A program made the position numbers and the translations under genes. Source: Scylla paramamosain (taxonomy: Eukaryota; Arthropoda; Malacostraca; Decapoda; Portunidae). From it: 64,000 nt of DNA. Where the stretch lies: NCBI RefSeq assembly GCF_035594125.1, contig NC_087168.1:8219650-8283649 (forward strand), read 5' to 3'. This document shows, piece after piece, positions 14,245 to 24,809 of this stretch; position 1 is the first letter of the stretch; each line of letters opens with the position of its first letter. The notes under the pieces are model-generated. The model had not been told where the DNA came from. It did no database searches and saw only the letters and a program-made list of their open reading frames with translations.

Positions 14245-14860
14245 CTAAGGTTTCCTGGGCTGGTGGGTTTCATAGCAGGTGATGAGGGTGAAGGCTGTTG
14301 TACCTGACTCTGTCAGTGTATATGTGAATGCTGAAGTGGAAGTTTCCAGGGAAAGATGGGAGATAGCAAGATGAGTTGGAAATGCAGCTTCATACCTGGG
14401 CCAGCCAGATGTGGATTTCCTGTGGAGAGACTTGTGAGAGGAAAGTGAGAAGAGAGAGATGATCACTTCCCATGTAAGGTCTGATGGAGAAGGAAGCATT
14501 CTTGAAGAGGGGGTCTCAAGAAAGAGGTCCAAGACAGAGGCTGCTGCAGTGTGGGGATGGAACCCAGTATGCAGGCTAGGGGGGCTGAGCAAAGATAGGT
14601 GGAGCAGGTCAAGCAAGGCCTGGAAGAGGGGATTGCCAGAGGTGTTGCAATGGTGAAGAGGCAGGGTAGGTTTGCAGCAGTCATGTTGGGCATTAAAATT
14701 CCCCATGGGAACTGCTGGAGATGGGAGGGAAGAGAAGTAGTGTGTGAATTCCTCACCTCCCTCAGATTTGTAAAAGATGGTCACCATAAGCTATCCACCA
14801 CAGAGCTAAATCCTGGCTGCTATGATTGCCAGATGACCACCTTGCCAATGGGGAAGGGTT
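14245..14860 (-). pseudogene. LINE endonuclease fragment (third non-LTR lineage)
   Basis: The minus-strand frame of 180 residues contains VPMGNFNAQHDC, an altered form of the GDFNAHH box of endonuclease/exonuclease/phosphatase-fold LINE endonucleases. It is followed by LFQALLDLLHLSLLSPPS and ASVLDLFLETPSS, matching the usual LL-x-LL and S-x-x-D-L positions. The first aspartate of the box is asparagine (GNFN), which would remove a metal ligand. The reading can be followed upstream to about 14860. No RT was found next to it, so it is a fragment. The assignment rests on spacing of these motifs. Confidence 0.5.
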
Positions 14861-15599
14861 AGGGGTGATTAAATAAGCCTCCCCCTGAACATGAGAAGGT
14901 CCCCTTCACCCCACCCTCAGCATCAGTCCTGGCAGAGGATGGTGTATCCTGGGAAGGCTAGTGAGAGGTGAGGTGGGAGCCAGATCTCACATATGCTAAT
15001 TACCAAAGATAAAGTGTCATGCAGGTAAGTCTGGAGTTATTGGATTTTACAGAGAAGGGACTGGGCATTCCACAGGAGGAAGGTTAGGGTCATTATGGGA
15101 AGAGAGAAGTTAGGATCTTGGAGAGTGGGCCATACCTGAAGATGTTGGTGAGAGGTGTGCCTTGCTGGTAGAGGTGGTATCCAGTCCAAAGGTCAGTTAT
15201 GATAGTGTGCATGTTGGTGGTGGAGGTTTGAGCCTTTGTTGTGGATCTGGGGCTTGTAGAGCTGAGAGGAGGATGGGATGTGAATGTGGAGTGTCAGGCA
15301 GGCTTGACAGGAGTGTGCTGAGGGACACAGAAAGGTTGGTAGTTGGCAGGAGAAGGGTGGTGGATTTCTACCTCCACTGTAATGAGTATAAACTCACCTT
15401 CCTTAGCAGTAGGTACTGGGGTTGGTGGAGGAGCTTGTGGCACTGGCCAGTTGCACGGCTTGGAAACAGCTTGGAGATTTAGGTAGGGATGGAATCTCTC
15501 ACTTTGAAATGTAACCATCTCCCTATAGCAATGCATGGCAGACAGTGGAGAGGAAGCCAAGTCACCTTTATTACCTCACCACCATCCAAAATCTGCAAT
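14861..15599. other. GC-richer sequence, no supported gene
   Basis: Proline-rich minus-strand frame at 15294-15560 and several short frames are present, without recognizable motifs. Probably decayed retroelement DNA. Confidence 0.35.
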
Positions 15600-16640
15600 C
15601 CAGCCTGAATGTCTGCAAGGGTGATGTCTTTCGTGACTGGCCCCACCTTTGCATAGTTGTAGTCACTGTCATCCCTGTCAGCTCTCTTGCTAGTGACCTT
15701 TGACTCACTGAGACTGAAAGTGGAATACTGTAGGAGGGGCACCCTGGGGATGTTATGGGCCCATACCTCTACAATCAGAGATGAGCTGTTGCCAAGTGAG
15801 CAAGTTTCCCCTTCCAAGATGCACTTACTGAAAGGAGACTTGTGGATGGTATAAGAAACCTTTGCAAGATAGATGAATAATCTCTTGCCTTCCTTGTTGC
15901 ACAGAAAGAAGTCATCACATACTGGTCAGGAGCTTGTATTAGCTGTCTTAAGAAATACAAAATGGCAACTTTAGAGAGAGGATAATCTTGATTCTTAGCT
16001 GAGAGAAAAAGATGCCTTGGACAAGAGGCACTCCATGTTCTATAAAGGTACCAACAAAGAGCTCGAACAGGGCAGAGAAGACATTCACAGCAGCAGAAAG
16101 ACTCGTGAGGATGAACTCCCTTGGAAGTGGATTAGTAGGAGTTCCTGTCTTTGCCATGAACTCTGTAAGGAAAGCAAGCACTACTGCCCCTGTTGGGTGA
16201 TAGTGCCAGACAGAGATTGCAATTTACTTACTCTTTTGGTTGTTGCCAAAGCCACCAGGAAAAGAGTCTTCTGAGTTGTGTACCTGAGAGAAGACCTGTC
16301 CATTGGCTCAAAAGGAGTGATGAGCAGAGAGCATAAGACCACGTCAACATTCTAGGGGGGCAGTCTGTTGATCAGTCTTTGGACTTGGCAGTTGCAAGCC
16401 CTAATGATATTCTGTAGCACTTGATTATTGAGAGGTCATATCCTTTCAAGCAAAAAACACTGTTAAGCATTGCTTAGTAGTTTTTAATAGCAGAGATCAG
16501 AAGGTGACAGTCTTCATGCAGATGGAGAAGAAAGTCTGCAATCTTTTGACTTGATGGCCTTGACTGTGTATGACCTTCATGTCTGCACCACCCACGGTAA
16601 CTCTTCCATTTAGACTGATAATTCTTAATAGTTTAATGTC
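15600..16640 (-). pseudogene. DIRS tyrosine recombinase remnant
   Basis: Translating the minus strand gives SSQKIADFLLHLHED and SAIKNY near 16470-16560, corresponding to the N-terminal SAM-like part. YTTQKTLFLVALATTKRVSKL at 16225-16290 has the box-1 arginine (KRVS). KRLFIYLAKVS follows near 15860. AHNIPRV near 15750 may be the H-x-x-R box. Spacing fits a Ngaro/DIRS recombinase of about 350 residues. Frames change several times. The enzyme in active relatives inserts a circular DNA intermediate without an integrase. Confidence 0.65.
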
Positions 16641-16949
16641 ATCTAGAGCCTGCAAGAACTTCTCAACTCTTCTGGAATAGTCTTTATGGCAGAGGATTCA
16701 CTTGATAGTCTCCAAGCAGATAGCCAAAGAGCACGGAGACTTGTGAAACTGGTGGAAATGAGGTTACCGTAGTAGGTCCTTGCATGTCAGGAGTAGGTGA
16801 GGAGCAGTGATGGTCATCTGCAGCAGATCAGGGAACCACTCTTTGCATGACCAGAATGATGCAATTAAGATGAGGGTCATCCCTTGACAAGGAGCTTCCT
16901 GATTGCCTGAAAAGAAGGAAAGGCATACAGTTTCATGTGATCCCAATTG

Positions 16950-18420
16950 AAGAGGAAGGCATCTGTTATGATGGCTGTAGTATTCTTGAATGGAGAGATG
17001 AATGCTGTAATCCTGTAGTTCTGGCTAGTGATGAATAAATGTATGAGAGGTCTGCCTCACAGTTTCCACAGGGCTTGACAGACTTCTTGGTGCAATGTCC
17101 ACTCCATGGAGATAACCTGGTGTCTCCTGTTGAGGGAATCTGCCACCACATTGTGAGTCCCATTTTTTAACTGAGTCTGATGGTGACAGACTTGTCTTCT
17201 GCCAGATGCAGAATCCACTGCATCTTGTTGAGCTTCAAAGAGTGAGTCCCTCCCTGATGAGCCAGATATGCAAGAGTTGTTGTTTTGTGCATTGCAAACT
17301 TCCCCCCGGACCAGAGTCCACCCATGGTGTGGTACAGGAGAGAGCAGCCCTATCCCTCTGTGGATGCATCTATGTACAACAGAAAATCAAAAGATGCCTT
17401 GTGGAGATCCTGGCCAGTGAGAAGGATGGACTCCTGTGCCCACCATTGGAAATCCAAGAGAATGTCGGGGATCCAACTTATGCGAGTGCTGTCGTCTTGC
17501 ACAGCGGTGGACCACTGAGAGTGGGGATGAAACTGTAAGCTTCTCATAGTTGAGCTGGGACCAAATAAATGAGTGAAGCCATGTGGTTGAGCAAGGACAG
17601 CCACTCCTTGATGGTTGAGTATTGTAAATCCATGAAAACTCAGAGAAGAGCTAGAAGATTGTCCACTTGAGCCTGTGTTGGAAAAGCCTTCAAAAGAGGT
17701 AACCAAATGTCCACTCCCAAGACCATCCTCTAGGCCATCTGTAAAAGGAACTTATTCAAATTGATGCACACCCAGACACAACTAAAGCAGCACCTGTGTT
17801 GAGTCGTGTGCCTCCTGCTGTGACTGCCAGGAGAAGCCAGTCATTGAGGTGTTGAAGTAGGAAAATGGCCTTTATGTGCAAACCCAACAAAATGGAAGCC
17901 ATGATCTTGGTGAACACCTGGGGTGCTGTAGAAAGGCTGAAGCACAGCACCCTGAACTGAAGTGCCTGACCCTTCCAACTGAATCTGAGATATTGACAGC
18001 TTAGAGGGTGTATTGACACCTGCAGATAAGCATCCTTCAGGTTGACTGACGCCATCCAGTTACCTCACCTGACAGAAGCCAGAACAGTTCTCACTCTCTT
18101 CATCCAGAACTTCGTGGTGGAGATGTGGCAGTTGAGGAAGGAGAGGTTGATGACCAAATGAAACCCCCACCCCACAACATCTTGGGATCCACAGACATAT
18201 GGCTGTAGAACTCTGGAGTCAAGGGAACTTCCTCTACTGTACACTTGTCAATGAGGGCTGTGACCTCCACCTCCAAGGCTTTGCCTTGCTCTGAACCTGG
18301 CAAGTAGGAAACCAACTGCAGAGGAACTTGAGACAATGGAGGGGAGGAGTGAAAAGGAATCCTATATCCCTCATGGAGGACCTGGAGTGCCCACTCCTCT
18401 GCCCCCAAGTTCCCCTATGT
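16950..18420 (-). pseudogene. DIRS reverse transcriptase and RNase H remnant
   Basis: The frame at 18100-18408 carries WALQVLHEGYRIPF and then EVTALIDKCTVEEVPLTPEF, the DIRS region just before RT. The frame at 17756-18055 carries NLKDAYLQVSIHP, LRFSWKGQALQFRVLCFSLS and LLQHLNDWLLL, where NDW stands in for the usual DDW so the polymerase active site is damaged. LLYIDASTEG near 17380 and AYLAHQGGTHS near 17250 mark the RNase H domain. The order and motifs are diagnostic; the frames are broken. Confidence 0.8.
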
Positions 18421-18439
18421 GTTAAGATGCTGAGCGAGC

Positions 18440-19300
18440 CAGACTCAAGTCCTAAGTCGTGGGAAAACCTGGGAAAACAAGTACCAGGCTTTCTCACACC
18501 TTGGCCCATGGTTGTTTAGTGATCGATGGTGCTTCTGGCTGACAGGTGTCCTTTCCCATATGAAAGCTTGTTGGTTGTTCCAGGCTACTCTCTTTGTGCC
18601 CTCTTGGCCTATATTGCCATACAAAAGCTGTATGAAAACTTGTTGGTTCATGCCCCAAGCTACTCTCCTGCCCTCTTGGTTTACCACTTGTGCTTTACTA
18701 GGCACCATTGGCATTGTGGGAGTTAGACTGGTACTAACCAGACACTCTGTGTGAGGCAACCAATAAGCTGGAAGGGAATTCAAGTTGGCAATACAAGTTT
18801 GCAACTGATAGAGATCATATCTGAGAACATATTCTGCAGTGATGAGCTGCAGAATTGTCTCTCCGAAGGGGAGAACTAAGCCTGCTTGAGAAACTGAGTC
18901 ATGGGGAGCAACCAAACTCACTGACAACATTCCATCTGCTTGCACTCTTGCTCTAAGCCTTTGTTGCCCTCTTTAGACTGGCTCCACCACTGCTGGATCC
19001 CAATCCTCACACTCCTCACACCTAGCGTCACTGGAACAATAAACTCGATATGCAATATGTACAGAATGTAGGTTGTGGGAGACGCTAGGCATCAGTCTGG
19101 AGCATCCTGGGTTGTTACAGGATCTCTTTGTAGAGCCAAAGTGAGGAGCTGCTGGCCCAACAGGTTGGAAAGCCAATTGAAAAGTGTTAACCTCCATGGT
19201 GTCCAACAAGGAGCTGCTACACTCCTCTCTAGTGGTGCCTGAATTGAAGACCCCGAAGGCTTCCTCAATGCCATAATCTAACAAAGTAGCAAAACACTGA
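18440..19300 (-). pseudogene. DIRS gag-like remnant
   Basis: Frames at 18445-18945 and 18973-19467 lie just upstream of the RT remnant. The upstream one contains SSDARCEECEDWDPAVV, similar to the cysteine-containing segment (C-x2-C followed by W-D) that I associate with DIRS gag proteins. The downstream one is glutamine-rich and contains WGMNQQVFI. The assignment depends mainly on position next to the pol remnant. Confidence 0.5.
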
Positions 19301-20235
19301 ATGGACTGTAAAAACACACTGGAGAGAAGATGCAGTGTGTTGACAGTACTGTCTATCAGCAGAGAATGGTGGGTGTTGTGGATGTGGGGTGTGCAGGGCT
19401 GCTGTACAGAGCAACAACGCAATGTGCAAGGGGGGGTGTTGATTTGGTTATCTGCTGACAAACACAAAAAAGATGATATTTGTTGCCTAGATAGAAGGAA
19501 CAGGTATTATGTAAAACAAACAAAAAGATATCCATGTAGTTGCTGTGGCTGAGGTGTGGTTGATATTTCTGCTAATTCCATTCTGTGCATGGGATGTGGG
19601 AAGTGATGTCACAAGAGATGCTCGGGGATGAGAATGTAAATGAAACATAAGAAAACTACAGGTGCCATGCATGTGAGAGAGGAGACTAAGGACAGAGAGG
19701 GGAAGAGACACTAAAAGTGGATGAAAATACAGTACCCTCTTGAATTTTGCTTGCTTTCTTCCGAAGGCATGGTGCTAAATTTGAGGATCACAAAACTTGG
19801 ACTTTAGAAAACACTGAAAAAAACAGATTTTTTCTGTCTGCATGGCCTAGACCTGTGTGAATCTGTGTGTTTAGTCCTCAGATCCAACATGATAGTTCTG
19901 TGGTGCAGCACCATCACATCTAAAATTGTGTGAGTGTATTTTTTGTCCTCACATGTAGAGTGATGTGATGGTGCAGCACCATCACATCTACTACAGTAGT
20001 GATACAACTCTCATTTGTATGTGTGTTATTCTTGTGGTGTGGTGACGCTGTCACTGGGCTTCCTCTTGCTTTCTCTCACATGCGAGCTGGCATAACTTCT
20101 GTTGTGGCTAACAAGTGGTTTATTCACTTAATAAAGAATTTATAAGCTCAGGTTTATGAACTGTACACATAATTACTTATAAAATACATAGTATGTGTAC
20201 ATATTTTTAGTATCTATGACACTAATGGTAGGAAT
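19301..20235. other. Intron 1 sequence with a short imperfect tandem repeat
   Basis: No coding signal. At 19863-19990 a unit of about 67 bases ending caccatcacatcta occurs twice with divergence. The rest is unremarkable. Confidence 0.45.
19962..19988. repeat. Perfect 27-bp palindrome
   Basis: gatgtgatggtgc and gcaccatcacatc are exact reverse complements of 13 bases separated by one A. The right arm also occurs at about 19902-19920 in the neighbouring repeat unit. Confidence 0.9.
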
Positions 20236-20760
20236 GTGTGACCCATATGTGACAAAAGTGCAAAACTTGATGAAGTAATGCACAAAAGTGGGGATGGTAA
20301 GAATTTAGGACTCAGGATGAAACTCAAGGATTAAAAACAGCAGCTATGTAGAAAAGAATAAAATATAGAGAGCTAGTAAGCTTGCTAGTCAACAGAAGAA
20401 ATATTGTGCATTTGTGAGACTGGTGAAGTTGTATGATGCTGAAACATTAATTTAATATGATTAAACAAGATGATTGGAGGATGTTGAGTGGGGTTTGTGA
20501 GGTGAGAAGAGAAAGTATAATAGGAAAGGATGAGGTGTGAAGTGGAGGATGTGATGAATGTGCTTAGGAGTTACAGACTGAGGTAATATAAGCAAGGTGA
20601 AGAAGAAGAGTGTTGGAATTGGGGATTGCTGAAAGATGACCAGTGGGATAACCAAAGAAGACCTAGAGACAGTATATGGAAATGGTGATGTACAATGCAC
20701 TGGCCTTGCCCAAAGCCACAAAAGATATATGGATTATGATAAGTGACAGAAGAGTTATGC
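20236..20760 (+). pseudogene. RTE-like LINE C-terminal fragment
   Basis: Plus-strand translation from about 20450 gives W-R-M-L-S-G-V, then much later a PKKT-R-Q segment and a terminal SDRRVMQQLI near 20740. These correspond to the region after RT in RTE-type LINEs, usually L-R-W-x-x-G-V and then G-R-P-K-K-T-W. Many stops. The start includes a repeat shared with 11876-11975. Confidence 0.5.
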
Positions 20761-21649
20761 AGCAACTAATATTCAAAATATTTAAATGTATTTCTTGATG
20801 TTATATGAAATTGGCTTTTACCCATATATGGCAAACAGTCTTAATAATATTTAGTCACTAACTTATGTCATAGGTTAACACACATGGGATGAGTGGTGGG
20901 AATTCTGACCTACTCAGAGGATGGCAAGGTATGGAAATTTCCACCCTCCTCTCTCCTGCCAAGATTTGTACTAAGTGATGTAATTATTGTGTCTTGTGGC
21001 TGATGGCAATCCTTCTTCATTTCCCTTAACTGCCAGTGCACAACTGACCATAGAAATGGAGGGACACACTGATGACTATTTCCCTGTGTCTGGATGCATG
21101 GATGAAAGGAGAAAGCTTAAGGTTCACTGCACCTTCTTTCCTCTTATTGGGAAGTCCACGAGTCTACCAGTAAGAAACCTTGAATGAGAATGGTATCATA
21201 AGATATCTTTTTGAAATGCATGTTGTGTGGTTGGCTGGGGTGTGGCATCAGGTAAGGTGTGAGAATAAGTCCAAGGTCAACTCAGGGTGTGGCATCAGGT
21301 GAGGTAGAACAAGTGCAAGTCCGCCATGTCCAAAAGAAGTACCTCTTCCCAGCTATCTCAGCCGTGCTACAACTGAAGGACTTTCAGTTTGTTTTATTGT
21401 GTATAGGAAAGATTGGCAGTGAAAAAACACTATGAACATTTTTGTCTGAATTTACCACACAAGCCATTGGTGAAAATGCAGCACATGCTTTGCAAGGATG
21501 CATTTATCATCTAGCCTGCTCTTTAGAGGTTAAAGCTGATAAGAAAGCAGGTCTATGGGATTTGCTTTTTGATTAGAATTAGCTTATTCAGTAAGAAATA
21601 TACAAATTTAATTCGAATGAAGACAATTCATAGTTTTATGACATTTCAG
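20761..21649. other. End of intron 1, no gene supported
   Basis: AT-rich. A segment containing gggtgtggcatcaggt occurs twice, about 40 bases apart, at 21240-21310. The frame at 20987-21187 ends near a GT but has no conserved motif and was not accepted as an exon. Confidence 0.4.
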
Positions 21650-21753
21650 GATCCAACCAGAGACATTGTACTACGTAAGGCAGTGCAAGAGGCTTGTCAT
21701 GCCATCTCCATGGAAGTCCAGCACCGCAGAAAGACCTATACATTTGTTGCCAG
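21650..21753 (+). CDS. Internal exon 2 of the host PWWP-domain gene
   Basis: The 104-base block begins after an acceptor ending gacatttcag and stops at donor gtaatt. It starts in phase 0, matching the end of the exon at 10735-10854, and leaves two bases for the next codon. It encodes DPTRDIVLRKAVQEACHAIS and then MEVQHRRKTYTF, an amphipathic helix followed by R-K-x-Y-T-F. This is the helical end of a PWWP domain; in NSD2/NSD3 the matching part is an alanine/glutamate-rich helix followed by E-R-K-x-x-F-T-F or similar. The agreement of phase, order, strand and domain position is the main evidence. The intron between exons 1 and 2 is 10795 bases and is filled with LINE and DIRS debris. Confidence 0.72.
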
Positions 21754-21929
21754 GTAATTATTAAAGATAGTGTTCAGGACAGATGATATCTGCAAAGATG
21801 ATGGCCATGAATAAAAATGTCTTGACTAGGGAAGAAAATTTTATGGAAGGAGCTAAATGTGAGAAAAATGGAAAAAGATACATAATGTTGGGAAGCCATT
21901 GCATAGAGTCAAGATGGAAATGAATAGGA

Positions 21930-22102
<173 letters not shown>

Positions 22103-22383
22103 TGATACCTTGACTTATGGGTGCCCAAACTTACAAGTTTTTTTTGAGATATGAGCTGTTGCTTGGTTGATTTTTGCTTTGAGTTCCAAGCCAGAATCCA
22201 AGATACAAGGGAGCTTCAGTTACTGAGCCACTAGTTAGCACAGTGAGTGCCACAACATATGTCCAGCATTCCTCATCTCACTCATTCACTTCACATGTTT
22301 ATAATTATACAATATTTTTTTTTATTTATAAATACTTTTTCTTACAGTAAACCCTTGTTATAACAAACACATAGGGAGAGAAG

Positions 22384-22388
<5 letters not shown>

Positions 22389-22444
<56 letters not shown>
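22389..22444. repeat. (GA)n microsatellite
   Basis: About 28 GA units between Tigger-like left-end sequence and a CR1-like 3' fragment. Confidence 0.97.
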
Positions 22445-22449
<5 letters not shown>

Positions 22450-22755
22450 AAGATTTAATAAACATCTATAGAATGATAAATGGTATGGAAAATGTGGACA
22501 AAAAATGTTTTATAAATTTAGACACAGAGTACAAGGGGACACAGTAAGAAGCTGAGGAAAGTTAACTGTAGAAGAGACATCAAGAAGTATAGTTTTCCTC
22601 ATAGAAGTGTGAACAAATGGAAGAAACTCAGTGAAGATCTTGTCAATGCCGTAACTTTCCATACTTTTAAGACTAAACTGGATAGATATAGAGACAGGAT
22701 ACTGTGAGATTACTCCCCTCCCATAAACCACAACTAGGTAAATACAACTGGGTAA

Positions 22756-22756
<1 letters not shown>
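22445..22756 (+). mobile_element. CR1-like LINE, 3' terminal fragment
   Basis: Only the end of ORF2 and the 3' tail remain. Translation shows the K-R-S-x-C-R-R-D-I-K pattern seen in the C-terminus of the copy at 27012-27536, then a tail with two units of aactaggtaaatac or aactgggtaaatac at 22725-22757. This is a 5'-truncated insertion, the common outcome of target-primed reverse transcription. Confidence 0.85.

Positions 22757-22852
<96 letters not shown>
22757..22852. repeat. (CA)n microsatellite grown from a LINE tail
   Basis: About 48 CA units begin directly in the last taaataca of the LINE tail repeat. Confidence 0.98.
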
Positions 22853-22854
<2 letters not shown>

Positions 22855-22989
22855 CGCTCCTAAAAATCCGGCCATCTACATTGCTGAGAGCTGTCCTAGT
22901 GGAAATACAGAGGTGAGAGTTCATATTGGTTTTACTCGTTGCTGTCCCATCTCCAAAAGTGTTTTGTAGAAAGCAGTTAAATTGTTATA

Positions 22990-23865
22990 ATGAGCAGTGA
23001 AGAGGGAGCTACTTTGGTCCCCACTGTTGTTTACACCAATTGGGACCATCCCGAAGGCAAGACTCTCTGTCTTGACTTCTTGGGATTTGGGGAAGAGCAC
23101 CGAAGGGTCGGGGAAGCAATGATGAAAAGGAGAATTATCACACAGGAAACCAAAATGAAGGATAGATTTAACAAGATTGAGAAGATGGTTGAAATTTTGA
23201 TCACCAAGAAGGGGGTGTGGAAAGGTGCATACAACGAAAAAAATGAAAAGAAACCAATGGAATATGAAGGCAAAGTGGAAGAGTTAAACATAAAACAGGA
23301 AAATTGGAAGAAAGAACAAGAGGAAGAAAAGATCAATTTTAGGAAATTTGCGGAGGAACAAACCAAGGCAAATGACAAAAAGTTAACAGAAAAAGTTGTT
23401 CAAGTTATAAAACAGAAAGAAAACTTGATGAGGGACACTGTGGATAAGAAAAAAAAAGCTGTTGTGGTATTCAGCCTCAAGGAAGAGTGTACACCTCATT
23501 GGATTGAAAGAGAAAATGAAAAGATATGTGTGGAAAAAGAGCTGACTGGAGAGATCGAAGAAATTAAAAGATTGGGTAGATATACTGACTGTGGACAGTG
23601 TCCTATGAAAATAAGGTTTAGGTCACAAGTGGCAGCTGAAGAAACACTGAGTAAATCCTGGAAACTGGGCAAGGTGAAAGAATATAAACAAGTGTGGATA
23701 AAAAAAGATAGAACCAGAGAAGAGAGAGATACTATAAATGAACTAAGAAAAGAAGCAAATGAAAAAACGGAAGACTATCAGAGGTGGAGAAAAACAGTTC
23801 TTTTGGAGGGTCATGGACATGAGGTCAAGAAAGTGGTACAGGAGGGAAGTGAATGCAGAAAGTAA
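22990..23865 (+). CDS. CR1-like ORF1 protein, 291 residues, intact frame
   Basis: A continuous frame rich in Lys and Glu. An N-terminal part of about 45 residues is followed by a long charged segment (about 50-160) that reads as a coiled coil with repeated K/E heptads. A C-terminal part (about 165-290) contains CPMKIRFRSQVAAEETLSKS and VWIKKDRTREERD, which resembles an RNA-recognition-like fold as found in ORF1 of several LINE clades (R-F-R-S-Q-x-A-A-E-E-T pattern shared by all copies here). It would coat element RNA. The same C-terminal motif occurs at 2091-2465 and 30004-30264. The start is the first ATG after the leader. The partner ORF2 is deleted, so the copy cannot move on its own. Confidence 0.75.
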   Translation: MSSEEGATLVPTVVYTNWDHPEGKTLCLDFLGFGEEHRRVGEAMMKRRIITQETKMKDRFNKIEKMVEILITKKGVWKGAYNEKNEKKPMEYEGKVEELNIKQENWKKEQEEEKINFRKFAEEQTKANDKKLTEKVVQVIKQKENLMRDTVDKKKKAVVVFSLKEECTPHWIERENEKICVEKELTGEIEEIKRLGRYTDCGQCPMKIRFRSQVAAEETLSKSWKLGKVKEYKQVWIKKDRTREERDTINELRKEANEKTEDYQRWRKTVLLEGHGHEVKKVVQEGSECRK

Positions 23866-23879
23866 AGACTCAAAGTAGC

Positions 23880-24480
23880 ACACACGAACATAAATGGACT
23901 AATGTTGGCAGTGTTGGAACTAGAAGACTATTTCAAAGAGGAGAAACCAGACATCATGGAAATTGTTGAAACTAAATTGGTAAGTGGATATATTAAATAT
24001 TGGTGAAGGAAAATACAATGTCTGGATGAGAAATAGAAAGAATAAATGGGGAGGAGTTGTGATGCTTCTAGTTAGGAAGGATTTATTAGTGGAATCTGTC
24101 ACATATGGGGTGGAGGATGCAGAAGTATTGAAAATAAGCTTAAGACAGAATATGGGATGATACCGTAACGTTGTGGTGACTTATGTTCCTCCCTATTTCA
24201 ACTCTTGGAGAGAAGATGGATATAAGAAAATACTTGAGGATACAAGGACATGTTTGGCAGAGGTGCTTGAGGAAAATGACGATATACTCCTGATGGATGA
24301 CTTTAACTGTAAAAAGATATCTTGGGAGAATTGGGCCACAGAAGGAAGTGAGTCATCATGGGGGAACAAGCTACAAGACCTGGCTATTGAAAATTTCCTG
24401 ACACAATGGGTTACAGATGACACAAGATTTGGGGGAAATGAAGCAGAAGAGATTGGGCTTGATTACACTAGGAAAAAGGA
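23880..24480 (+). pseudogene. CR1-like endonuclease remnant
   Basis: Reads ILLMDDFNCKKISWENW near 24285-24340, where the usual GDFN box is DDFN, and FLTQWVTDDTRFGGNEAEEI near 24395-24450. The N-terminal part (HTNINGLMLAVLELEDYF, then the K-P-D-I-M-E-I segment with catalytic glutamate) lies at 23880-23970 in another frame. It ends abruptly at about 24480 at the deletion junction. Confidence 0.75.
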
Positions 24481-24809
24481 GGGGAAGAGGTGATTTGATA
24501 GCAATATATAGAATATTGGAAGGAATGGAAAAGTTGGACAGAGAAGACCTCTTGATACCAGATACGAGAGACACAGGAGGACATAGAAAGAAATTGAAAA
24601 GGAGTGTTTGCAGAAGAGACATCAAGAAACATAGCTTCCCACACAGAAGTGTAACAGTGTGGAATCAACTTAAGGATGAGACTGTGCAAAGACAATTCAT
24701 AAATTTAAAGAAATTCTAGATAAAAGTCGATATGGAGACGGGATTAGTGTGGCTCTTGTCCTGTATTTCACAAATAGGTAAATACTACTAGGTAAATACA
24801 CACACATGA

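Larger units (their letters stand above)
15600..19300 (-). mobile_element. Decayed DIRS-type retrotransposon, different lineage from the 42.7-kb copy
   Basis: The minus strand carries, from high to low coordinates, a gag-like segment, RT, RNase H and tyrosine recombinase remnants, in DIRS order. The RT and recombinase belong to a different subgroup from the complete element at 42668-47481: the RT box is LNDWLLL here and FIDD there. I did not find matching terminal inverted repeats. Numerous stops and frameshifts make it inactive. The edges are approximate. Confidence 0.75.
22930..24802 (+). mobile_element. CR1-like LINE with internal deletion (ORF1, part of endonuclease, 3' end)
   Basis: A leader of about 60 bases precedes ORF1 at 22990. 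Endonuclease remnants follow from about 23880 to 24480. The sequence then jumps directly to the C-terminal end of ORF2 at about 24480, so the whole RT is missing. The 3' tail with aggtaaatac units is at 24776-24802 and passes into a short CA run. The next copy begins within 10 bases. Confidence 0.85.

Noticed and set aside
22345..22375. A second pogo-like end (cagtaaacccttgttataac) nested in the left Tigger sequence, possibly paired with 30870-30930.
   Set aside because: The supposed partner near 30900 (gtttgttatatcaac) does not match well as an inverted repeat, so the element could not be defined.
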